A DNA stretch of 64,000 bases. Source: CAZFHA01 sp964518595 (lineage in GTDB: Bacteria > Bacillota > Clostridia > Saccharofermentanales > Saccharofermentanaceae). Below the pieces are notes generated by a model. The model searched no databases, had not been told where the DNA came from, and saw nothing but the letters and a program-made list of their open reading frames with translations. Position numbers and translations under genes: made by a program. Of this stretch, positions 25,538 through 32,682 are shown piece after piece; position 1 is the first letter of the stretch, and each line of letters opens with the position of its first letter. Location of the stretch: positions 62,001 to 126,000 of the forward strand of contig CAZFHA010000002.1 of the NCBI GenBank assembly GCA_964518595.1, in the 5' to 3' direction.

Positions 25538-26329
25538 TTATAAGCCTGAAATGATCATAAATATTCCGATAGCAATACAACCAGCGCCGATGGCTATGGC
25601 CAGCCATTTTTTGTTCTTAGTATCGTTGACCAGTTGGTCTTCCGACTTGTAGGTAAGCTTGGAATGCTTCTTGTCTACATAGCTCTTACCAATATAGTAG
25701 CGTCCGCCACTGGCATAGAGTTCTCCCAGAGCGTAGATTGGCTGATTAGCAGCCAAGAGTTGCTCCTTCAGGCGATAACCAAGAAAACGGGCTTGCGGAT
25801 AATAGTTCCAACGACTGACATAGTGATGATTCTGTTGTAGCCAAGAAGAATTATGGGCTTCAAAACGGTCACAACCAGGTTGCAGCTCTACAGCACCGCC
25901 AAAGCTATCCATATCAATGTATACGGGTGTTTCACTACTAGGGTCTTTTAAAAAGGTTGGAACCGGACTCTTTTCGCTGGAAATTTGATTCTCTTTCTTA
26001 ACGATTTCAGTTCGGGTATTGCCCTGAGAGTCCCGCTTAGTCTGAGTCTCTTCGTTAACTGAATAGCACTGATTGCTATAGAAAGCGGCTTGACGGCCGG
26101 AAAAGGGCGCGGTAACAGGTTCTTCGCTATTGATTACCCCTTTTAATTCCACATAGTGCCGATAGCTAGGGTCAGTAGATAACATACTCTCCATTAAATC
26201 AATGGCTTCAGATACGGAGCTGGTCTGCATATATTGCATTTCCATGGCAGCAGCTTCAAATCGCTTAAACATAAAGAACCCACCGGCAGCGCCCCCTAGT
26301 ATCAAAACAATACCGAGTAAAATTTGCAT
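25538..26329 (-). CDS. GIDE-domain membrane protein
   Basis: 263 residues with an N-terminal membrane helix (1-20) and a C-terminal helix (about 242-262). The soluble part has the features of the GIDE domain first described in the MULAN ubiquitin ligase: LKGVINSEEPVTAPFSGRQA, then AFYSNQCYSV near 85 and later YALGELYASGGRYYIG. No RING finger is present, as in all bacterial members. The domain's biochemical role in bacteria is unknown. The gene starts 16 bp after the PspA-like gene and ends the operon at a strong terminator, which suggests a joint membrane-stress function. Confidence 0.65.
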   Translation of the reverse strand: MQILLGIVLILGGAAGGFFMFKRFEAAAMEMQYMQTSSVSEAIDLMESMLSTDPSYRHYVELKGVINSEEPVTAPFSGRQAAFYSNQCYSVNEETQTKRDSQGNTRTEIVKKENQISSEKSPVPTFLKDPSSETPVYIDMDSFGGAVELQPGCDRFEAHNSSWLQQNHHYVSRWNYYPQARFLGYRLKEQLLAANQPIYALGELYASGGRYYIGKSYVDKKHSKLTYKSEDQLVNDTKNKKWLAIAIGAGCIAIGIFMIISGL

Positions 26330-26345
26330 CTCTTCTCTCCCTCGC

Positions 26346-27011
26346 TTAGTTATTCATTTCTGCCAATAAACGTTCCATTTCGGCATCTACGGCAATATTA
26401 GTTTCCAGATCTTTGAATTCGTCTTTAGCAAAAGTAGTATCGCCAGCCATATCACTAAAGGCCTGGGCTTCAGCTTCCTTGCTTTCGATCTTTTGTTCCA
26501 TCTTGTCCAGTTTGGCAAAGGCACTGGAAGAATCTGTTCCACTTAGGGTTGTAGCCACACTCTTCTGAGCATCAGCCATCTTGGAGCGGGCAATCAACAT
26601 GTTCTGCTTGGCTCTGGCTTCTTCTAGTTTGGAACGCAAAATCTCTACCCGATTTCTCAGTTCACCCACTTGCATGCTGATATTATCGTAAGAGGCTTGT
26701 AACGTGGTAACGTTACTGTCAACGGTGACCTTATTGGCTAAGGCTTTTTTCGCCAATTCTTGATTGCCGGCTTGGAGGGCTAGTTTAGCTTTGGCCTCCC
26801 AATCCGCTGAAGTTTTCTTAGCATTTTCCAGCTGTTTTTGTGCCTGACGCTCGCTGCCCATTACTTGACCTAAGGATTGGGTAGCGCTACGAACCTGCTC
26901 TTCCATGTCAATAATAATTTGCTTAACCATTTTTTCAGGATTTTCAGCCTTGTCAATTAAGTCGTTAATGTTTGCTTTCAATAAATCTCCGATACGTTGA
27001 AAAATAGCCAT
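26346..27011 (-). CDS. PspA/IM30 (LiaH-like) membrane-stress protein
   Basis: 221 residues, almost entirely helical coiled coil. The N-terminal amphipathic helix MAIFQRIGDLLKANINDLID is the membrane-binding hallmark of the family, followed by EKMVKQIIIDMEEQV. PspA, Vipp1 and LiaH form ESCRT-III-like assemblies on stressed membranes. It lies between a four-helix membrane protein (23 bp upstream) and the GIDE protein; these probably form its membrane partners in place of PspB/C. Confidence 0.9.
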   Translation of the reverse strand: MAIFQRIGDLLKANINDLIDKAENPEKMVKQIIIDMEEQVRSATQSLGQVMGSERQAQKQLENAKKTSADWEAKAKLALQAGNQELAKKALANKVTVDSNVTTLQASYDNISMQVGELRNRVEILRSKLEEARAKQNMLIARSKMADAQKSVATTLSGTDSSSAFAKLDKMEQKIESKEAEAQAFSDMAGDTTFAKDEFKDLETNIAVDAEMERLLAEMNN

Positions 27012-27034
27012 GTCTGTGTCCCCCTAAATTTTTA

Positions 27035-27463
27035 TTATTTGTCTTTTGGTTTGAAAAGTAAACTCTTAAGCAGCAGACCAATTCCAGCCAGAATAAAGCC
27101 AAACATCAGTATAAAGAAAAACAGGCTTGTTCGTCTAAAGATAATGTTAACACTCATAATTATGGTTATAAGAATCAGCGCAACGCCTATGATGGTTACT
27201 AGCCAACTAACTATGGATTTGGAATTGTAAAATAGTAATATAATACCAATAAATAGTGGAATTACTACCACACCTGTGGGTATACGAAAGCCACCCAAAG
27301 CAAAACTATACCAAGAAAAACCTACGTCTGTTGATTGAAACACAATAAAGAGACCGATAGCCAGACAAATTATGCCCACGAAAAAGGTCACTAGTGATGA
27401 GTCACCTTTCTTTTTCTCCGGTTCGCCAATTAATTGTTTCTCAAGATCATCCATTTTTGACAC
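27035..27463 (-). CDS. Four-helix membrane protein in PspA operon
   Basis: 142 residues from GTG 27463, directly after a GGGGGGAG ribosome site (spacing 4). An ATG at 27454 and another at 27484 are alternatives; the latter lacks a ribosome site. A short acidic cytosolic N-terminus (KMDDLEKQLIGEPEKKKGD) is followed by four membrane helices to residue 135. No named family recognised. As first gene of the PspA operon it may be its membrane anchor or sensor (inference from position). Confidence 0.65.
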   Translation of the reverse strand: MSKMDDLEKQLIGEPEKKKGDSSLVTFFVGIICLAIGLFIVFQSTDVGFSWYSFALGGFRIPTGVVVIPLFIGIILLFYNSKSIVSWLVTIIGVALILITIIMSVNIIFRRTSLFFFILMFGFILAGIGLLLKSLLFKPKDK

Positions 27464-27740
27464 GTATCTCCCCCCTCTCCCCATGATAAAATGTCTCTAC
27501 AGTGAGTCTTTTGTCAATACCAAAGCAGTAGAACCATTTTATTATGGAACTGGAAAAACATCAACAATTACTTTATGTTGCTAGTATATCTTGGGATAAA
27601 AGAGAAATATAGTGTCTAAAGTGGTCGTTTACATCCTTTTAATGTGCAGTAAAGATAGCTTGTATTTTTTAGGAAGTATTAAGGGGCTTAGCTGGCTGGC
27701 AAGATCGCATTTTCTCTTCGCTTTTAAAAAGCAAGCATTA

Positions 27741-27791
27741 TTGACATTTCTAAAATTAGGTAATATACTACCTGAAAAGGTAATATATTAC
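27741..27791 (+). promoter_or_regulatory. marR promoter with two tandem palindromic operators
   Basis: TTGACA (27741-27746), 17 bp, TATACT (27764-27769). A near-perfect 14-bp palindrome GGTAATATACTACC (27759-27772) covers the -10 and a perfect 12-bp palindrome GTAATATATTAC (27780-27791) covers the start region. The centres are 20 bp apart, about two helical turns. This is the standard layout for MarR autorepression. Confidence 0.75.
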
Positions 27792-27805
27792 ATTCGAGGT
27801 GTCTT

Positions 27806-28270
27806 ATGTATAATTTTGAAGAAATGGATAAGCGGACAGTAATTTTTGGCTATCTCTTTCGAGTGGCCAATCGTTTGCAGATACGCTTGGATAGTGAATT
27901 TTCTGATCTAACTGCCAAACAGTGGTTTGCCTTAGCCATGCTGGGCTTTTTTGATGAGCCTGCTACCCTGAAAGCTTTAGCGAAAGCCTCGGATACTTCT
28001 CATCAAAATATGAAACAGATTGTATTGAAGCTGGAGCAAAAGGGCTTTGTTAGGATTATGCCGGACCCTCTGGACCGTAGAGCTCTTAGCATTACCCCCA
28101 CGGATAAACTTGCTCAATGGGATGAGGCTAATCAAAAAACAGCTAAAGTTTTTTTAGATCGTATGTTTAAAGACTTTAGCCAGGAAGAAATTTTGACATT
28201 CTATCGTGCTTTATTAAAAGTCTATGATAACTTACAGACGGTGGTTGGAGGTAATGAAGATGAAGGATAA
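27806..28270 (+). CDS. MarR-family transcriptional regulator
   Basis: 154 residues. Winged-helix MarR fold: TAKQWFALAMLGFF, then recognition helix SDTSHQNMKQIVLKLEQKGF and the wing RIMPDPLDRRALSITPT with the family D-x-R-D/R pattern. Such repressors respond to phenolics, oxidants or other ligands. GAGG lies 6 nt before the ATG, and tandem palindromes overlap the promoter, so autoregulation is very likely. Its last 11 bp overlap the flavodoxin gene, so the two are cotranscribed and probably translationally coupled, making the flavodoxin its regulated output. Confidence 0.88.
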   Translation: MYNFEEMDKRTVIFGYLFRVANRLQIRLDSEFSDLTAKQWFALAMLGFFDEPATLKALAKASDTSHQNMKQIVLKLEQKGFVRIMPDPLDRRALSITPTDKLAQWDEANQKTAKVFLDRMFKDFSQEEILTFYRALLKVYDNLQTVVGGNEDEG

Positions 28271-28799
28271 AATATTGGTAACTTACGGTTCTTGCTATGG
28301 CACAACAAAACAATATGCCAGTTGGATTGCGGAGGCTTTGGGTGCTCAGTTGGCTGATATTAAATCCCTTTCAGCAGATTCGGTAAAGGACTATGCATTA
28401 GTCATTCATGGTGGTGGTCTCTACGCTGGGGGAATCTCTGGGCTGAAGCGTATGCTTCGTTATAAGCCCTCCGCCCTGCTCATTTTTACCGTGGGTCTTG
28501 CCGATCCTGAGATTACAGATTATCAAGGAATCAAACAAATGCATTTTTCTCAAGAGGCACTTTCTTCTGTTACGTTTTTCCATTTAAGAGGTGGTATTGA
28601 TTACAAAAAACTTTCTTTGCTTCATAAGTTTATGATGTTTATAATGAAGCGCCATTCTGAGAAGAATACTTCTTCCTTGAGTCCGAAAGCCATGGCTGAG
28701 CGACAGCTATTTTTAGATACCTATGGAAAAGCGATTAGCTTTGTTGACAAGGCGACCATTGAACCCTTACTTTTGGCTGCAAGACAGTGCAGTAAGTAA
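28260..28799 (+). CDS. Flavodoxin-domain protein (protoporphyrinogen-oxidase/flavodoxin_5-like)
   Basis: 179 residues. The FMN phosphate loop TYGSCYGTTKQYASW follows the first strand (residues 8-22), then DYALVIHGGGLYAGGISG, which matches the short HemG-like flavodoxin group. The role would be FMN-dependent electron transfer or reduction of quinone-like compounds. ATG 28260 is chosen because GGAGG lies 8 nt upstream, inside the end of marR. A Cys in the phosphate loop (C12) is unusual enough to note. No haem genes are nearby, so a true HemG role is unlikely. Confidence 0.82.
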   Translation: MKDKILVTYGSCYGTTKQYASWIAEALGAQLADIKSLSADSVKDYALVIHGGGLYAGGISGLKRMLRYKPSALLIFTVGLADPEITDYQGIKQMHFSQEALSSVTFFHLRGGIDYKKLSLLHKFMMFIMKRHSEKNTSSLSPKAMAERQLFLDTYGKAISFVDKATIEPLLLAARQCSK

Positions 28800-28876
28800 A
28801 GCCAGTAAATCAGACTTTGGATGGTAGGACTATTCCCTATATTTTCCCAGTCCTTTGTTTGCCTTTTAGCCTATTC

Positions 28877-28898
28877 AGATATACAATGAATTATATCT
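28877..28898. promoter_or_regulatory. AGATATA palindrome upstream of glutathione peroxidase
   Basis: AGATATA and TATATCT, 8 nt apart, lie about 53 bp before the gpx start. The sequence does not fit a PerR box well. A small CCCTTT/AAAGGG hairpin follows, before the ribosome site. Confidence 0.35.
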
Positions 28899-28950
28899 AG
28901 TTAATATCGGCTCTCCCTTTTTCAAAGGGGGATTTACAAAGGAGATATTT

Positions 28951-29496
28951 ATGACAATTTATGATTTTACTGTACTTGATAATAATAATCAGCCTGTTTC
29001 TTTAGAAAAATATAAGGGAAAGGTACTGTTGGTAGTAAACACGGCTACTAAATGTGGTTTGACTCCTCAATATGAGGCTTTGGAGGGACTTTACCAGCGT
29101 TTTTCTAAGGAGGGGTTTGAAATACTAGATTTCCCTTGCAATCAGTTTTTGAAACAGGCTCCGGGAAGCGACGAAGAGATTCAGAGCTTTTGCACTCTTA
29201 CCTACAACACGACTTTCCCCCGCTTTCATAAGATTGATATTAATGGTAAGGATGCTGACCCTCTTTATGTATGGCTTAGAGAGCAAGCTCCAGAGGATAA
29301 GGGAGATGAACAGACTCATGCTTTTGAAAAGAAAGTGGCTCTGCTTAAACCCTTTGCTAAGGCTGGAGATATTAAATGGAATTTCGGTAAATTCTTAATT
29401 GATCGTCAGGGTCATGTGGTTGCCAGATACTCCCCGGCTTATACCCCAGAGGCTTTGGTGGATGATATTGAAGCTCAGATTCATTTGGCTGGCTGA
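28951..29496 (+). CDS. Glutathione-peroxidase-family thiol peroxidase
   Basis: 181 residues, the normal length. The catalytic tetrad is in place: C35 in NTATKCGLTPQ, Q65 with N64 in FPCNQF, N and W in WNFGKFLID. With Cys in place of selenocysteine and no glutathione genes seen, it probably acts as a thioredoxin-dependent hydroperoxidase in the cytosol. GGAG lies 7 nt upstream of the ATG. Next to the MarR-flavodoxin pair it suggests a small oxidative-stress cluster, but it has its own leader and terminator. Confidence 0.92.
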   Translation: MTIYDFTVLDNNNQPVSLEKYKGKVLLVVNTATKCGLTPQYEALEGLYQRFSKEGFEILDFPCNQFLKQAPGSDEEIQSFCTLTYNTTFPRFHKIDINGKDADPLYVWLREQAPEDKGDEQTHAFEKKVALLKPFAKAGDIKWNFGKFLIDRQGHVVARYSPAYTPEALVDDIEAQIHLAG

Positions 29497-29528
29497 TAAC
29501 TTTTTTCCTATTACGAATACAAAGTTGT

Positions 29529-29560
29529 AACCCCGAGATAGATTTTGTCTTGGGGTTATT
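29529..29560 (+). terminator. Terminator after gpx
   Basis: AACCCCGAGA pairs with TCTTGGGGTT (10 bp, one G-U); a short T-rich run follows. Confidence 0.7.
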
Positions 29561-29629
29561 TGCGTCTGCCTTTATGGATATGATAGAATAACAAGGTTCG
29601 TCATCGGGCATTTAGGAGTATTTGACAGC

Positions 29630-31459
29630 ATGTTTTTATCTTTGTTTTCTAAAGTTTTTGGAAGTGGCTATTCCTGTAATCGACAAGTATTAAGAGGAAC
29701 TTTACTTACCTTCTTATCTTTTCGACTGGTTTGCAAATTTATCTTGTTTTTTATTGTTAAACCGATTATTACCTCTATGCTTCAATTCGCAATAGATAAA
29801 CAGGGGCAGGAAGTTGTTTTTAATGGTTACGTTTTTAAATTCTTATTAAGTTTTCAGGGTCTTTTGGCTGCAGGACTTTTGCTGTTTTTGGCAGGGGTTT
29901 TGATTTACTATGAGTTTTCTGTCATTACTATTATTGCCCTTAGCACGTGGCGCGGTAAGGCCGCCACTATGACCGGGGCGCTACTTTTGGCGATTCCTAA
30001 AAGAAGATCACTCTTGGTTCCCAGCATGCCACTCCTTTTTATCTATTTATTAGGGATTTTGCCTTTGGCCAATATGGGCTTATCCTCTCTCTTACTTCCG
30101 AAGTTACGCATACCAGATTTTATCCTCGGAGAGGCAGCCAAAATGAATCTGGGGCTCGCTCTTAATTGTCTCTATATTTTTCTTCTGCTTATATTCTTCT
30201 TAACAATTTTCACTTTGCCGGTAATGATTTTAGAAGAAAAAACATTCCTTCAAGCCTTAAAAAGAAATTTTATCTTGATTAGAAAAGCGGGTATAAAGCT
30301 ACTTGGTGTATATGCTATCTATCTCATAGTTTGGCTGCTGCTCCAGAAGAGTCCTCAATGGCTTTTTACCTATTTGTTTAATGCGCCTCTACTTTCTTCT
30401 TTACAAATTTGGAATCGATATGGCTTATCTTTAGCCGCGGCGGCACGGCTTATCTTAACAGCGATTAACTGGATTCTTCAGCTGTTTTTAGTTCCTGTTT
30501 TGATGACAATAATTGTTCGGTTCTATTTGCAGTCGGAGCAAGATAAGCAGTTAAGTAAAAAGTTTTTTCAGCCCCGATTATACCGACATCATTTTTTGTT
30601 TTTTAACTTTGGCGTAATCTTTAGACGCATAAAAGGCTTTTTTAAACCGGTTTATAGACGTCTGCTGTTAATAACAGGGATAGTTATTATACTTGTGGCA
30701 CTCCTAGTCTGGAATATTCAACTTTTACCCGTTCTTCATTCAATAAAGCGACCGTTGGTTGTTGGGCATCGCGGTAGCGAGTATGGTGTGGAAAATACTT
30801 TGGATGCCATTGATGGCGCTATTTTAGCCGGAGCGGATTTGGCTGAAATTGATGTACAACTTTCTAAGGATAATGTTCCGATAGTAATTCATGATACCAA
30901 CTTGAAACGCCTGAGTGGTGAAAATATTAATATTTATGATTTGACGTCCAAGGAAATCTCTCAGATTCAAGTAAGGCAAAATGGATTTACAGGATCAATT
31001 CCGACTCTGGATGAGACCTTAAAATGGGTTAAAGGTAGAATTCATTTAGCCATTGAGTTAAAGCCAAGCGGCAGGGATAAAGTTAGTTTGGTTGATGCAG
31101 TAATGAAAGTCGTGAAAAAATATAATTTCATGGATCAGGCTATTTTCTTTTCCATCGAATATGATCTGGTAAAAGAATTACGTCAAAAATATCCCGATAT
31201 TTCGGTGGGATATTGTATATATACTACTTTGGGTTTTCCGGATCTTAAGAAACTACGCAGCTTACGGCTGAATTTTACGTTAATTGAGGCAAGCCTGATT
31301 AATACTACGCTTATTAACCTATTTCGAGAAGCAGATATTGCTGTGTATGCCTGGACCGTTAATGATTCTCAAGCCATGAACAACTTGTTACAAGATGGGG
31401 TTCGGGGGCTGGTTACCGATGATCCTAAAATGGCTGTAGCGATTAGGAGTAAGTATTGA
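29630..31459 (+). CDS. Glycerophosphodiester phosphodiesterase with N-terminal membrane domain
   Basis: 609 residues. Residues 1-360 hold about eight membrane helices of the GDPD membrane domain. The catalytic GDPD TIM barrel follows: VVGHRGSEYGVENTLDAI near 378, AEIDVQLSKD, VIHDT, and late VYAWTVND plus GLVTDDP. It hydrolyses glycerophosphodiesters to glycerol-3-phosphate and an alcohol, here probably on the outer face, with lipoteichoic-acid or lipid debris as substrate. AGGAG lies 11 nt upstream of the ATG. Confidence 0.9.
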   Translation: MFLSLFSKVFGSGYSCNRQVLRGTLLTFLSFRLVCKFILFFIVKPIITSMLQFAIDKQGQEVVFNGYVFKFLLSFQGLLAAGLLLFLAGVLIYYEFSVITIIALSTWRGKAATMTGALLLAIPKRRSLLVPSMPLLFIYLLGILPLANMGLSSLLLPKLRIPDFILGEAAKMNLGLALNCLYIFLLLIFFLTIFTLPVMILEEKTFLQALKRNFILIRKAGIKLLGVYAIYLIVWLLLQKSPQWLFTYLFNAPLLSSLQIWNRYGLSLAAAARLILTAINWILQLFLVPVLMTIIVRFYLQSEQDKQLSKKFFQPRLYRHHFLFFNFGVIFRRIKGFFKPVYRRLLLITGIVIILVALLVWNIQLLPVLHSIKRPLVVGHRGSEYGVENTLDAIDGAILAGADLAEIDVQLSKDNVPIVIHDTNLKRLSGENINIYDLTSKEISQIQVRQNGFTGSIPTLDETLKWVKGRIHLAIELKPSGRDKVSLVDAVMKVVKKYNFMDQAIFFSIEYDLVKELRQKYPDISVGYCIYTTLGFPDLKKLRSLRLNFTLIEASLINTTLINLFREADIAVYAWTVNDSQAMNNLLQDGVRGLVTDDPKMAVAIRSKY

Positions 31460-31525
31460 TGTTAAAATTATTGGGTATAACAATAAGAGGCTATTTTATG
31501 TAAAACTGACAGACAGAAATGCTAA

Positions 31526-31567
31526 CCGTTTTTTGGATGATGTGTCCACACATCTTGCAAGAAACGG
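31526..31567. repeat. Long imperfect intergenic hairpin
   Basis: Outer arms CCGTTTTTTG and CAAGAAACGG, a 3x3 internal loop, then inner arms GATGTGT and ACACATC around a CC loop. There is no T-run on the plus strand, so it is a poor terminator for the GDPD gene. A second mini-stem, CGCATT/AATGCG, lies at about 31595. Confidence 0.6.
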
Positions 31568-31671
31568 TATACATCCATAATAATTCCGCGTCAACCGCAT
31601 TAACAATGCGTCAGGGCTAAATGAATGACAGACATAGAAGAGAAAGTCTAATTGCTAGGTCTCTTGTTCTT

Positions 31672-32007
31672 CTAGAAGCAGTCTCCATTTTCATAATAGT
31701 GACCGGTAGGAATGTCAAAAAAGATAATGGCAATGTCTTGCTGCTTAGGTAAAAGCGCTCTAATCCCCTCTTCCAGAAGGTTAGCTACTTTATCCTTACA
31801 GGCTTGATCTCGGGTTAACCAGTGAATGTCTACCCGCAGTAGATCAGAGGTAATGGTTTCTCCGCAGCAGTATGTCTGGCTCTCAATGTGGCTGAATGTG
31901 AACCAGTCTGCCGGGCAGCCTACTGCTGCCGCCAAGGGGGCAGATAAGGCGGCGGAAAAATTTTTAACTTGTTCCAGAGTTGTGTTTCTGAAGGTTAGAT
32001 GTGGCAT
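31672..32007 (-). CDS. DUF1904 family protein (tautomerase-like fold)
   Basis: 111 residues beginning MPHLTFRNTTLEQV, then FTFSHIESQTYC and LLRVDIHWLTRDQACKDKVA, the pattern of the DUF1904 family, which resembles 4-oxalocrotonate tautomerases with a proline after the initiator Met. The function is not established. AGGAGG lies 7 nt before the ATG. Single-gene unit. Confidence 0.78.
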   Translation of the reverse strand: MPHLTFRNTTLEQVKNFSAALSAPLAAAVGCPADWFTFSHIESQTYCCGETITSDLLRVDIHWLTRDQACKDKVANLLEEGIRALLPKQQDIAIIFFDIPTGHYYENGDCF

Positions 32008-32088
32008 AGTGCTTCCTCCTCAGGGGGTATTTTTATAAAGTTTTTGGGGTGCTTAGAATTTTACAAAGAGTCATATTTGCCTACTATC

Positions 32089-32604
32089 TTACTGGTTAGA
32101 CAGTATTTTTTCAAAGGCTAGACGTAGTTTTTGATCGACTAAGTAGATAACACCGCAATACCGATAACCTTTATTCGTTAAAAGCTCGCGCATGGGTAGG
32201 TTTTCCGGATGGGTGTCAACGCGAATACTGGCTTTTTGCTGCGCCCGAGCCAGACTTTCACAGTATTCTAATAACTGTGCGGCTATTTTTTGTCGACGGT
32301 AATCTGGATGTACCACCAGACGGTGTATAACGGCGTAATTAGGCTGAGCAGTTAACCATTTACCATAGTAAATTCGGTCGTAATCCGGTTCTCTTTCTGG
32401 GGTATAGACCACAGCTCCGGCTATCTGGTTATCATGACGAATGAGATACTCTCTATTCTTTCGGATGTCTTCTTCCACAATCCCTTGATTGGGATAACCA
32501 TTCTGCCACTGGTTAATTCCAGCGACTTTGAAACCCTGCTGGGCCTTTTCAATGATCTTCAGGATGGCAGGTGCTTCAGCAAGTTGGGCCTTTTCTATCA
32601 TCAT
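32089..32604 (-). CDS. GNAT-family N-acetyltransferase
   Basis: 171 residues. The acetyl-CoA motif A is clear: IHRLVVHPDYRRQKIAAQLL near 93-112, followed by IRVDTHPENLPMRELLTNKGY. The N-terminal half carries the substrate side (FKVAGINQWQNGYPN), seen in many clostridial GNAT enzymes with unknown targets. The start codon is one of two tandem ATGs after GAGAGAG. It is divergent from the helicase gene. Confidence 0.85.
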   Translation of the reverse strand: MMIEKAQLAEAPAILKIIEKAQQGFKVAGINQWQNGYPNQGIVEEDIRKNREYLIRHDNQIAGAVVYTPEREPDYDRIYYGKWLTAQPNYAVIHRLVVHPDYRRQKIAAQLLEYCESLARAQQKASIRVDTHPENLPMRELLTNKGYRYCGVIYLVDQKLRLAFEKILSNQ

Positions 32605-32682
32605 TGTAAACTCTCTCTATCAGTAAATTTCTGCTCTCTAATAGCTTATGTTAAAATAGAAAAAAAAGAAAGTGGCGTCTAC

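Noticed and set aside
27612..27842. 76-codon ORF across the marR promoter
   Set aside because: It covers the promoter and operators and overlaps marR; weak start without ribosome site.
32434..32682. 5' extension of the helicase ORF by 83 codons
   Set aside because: This part lies antisense inside the GNAT gene and upstream of the likely promoter.
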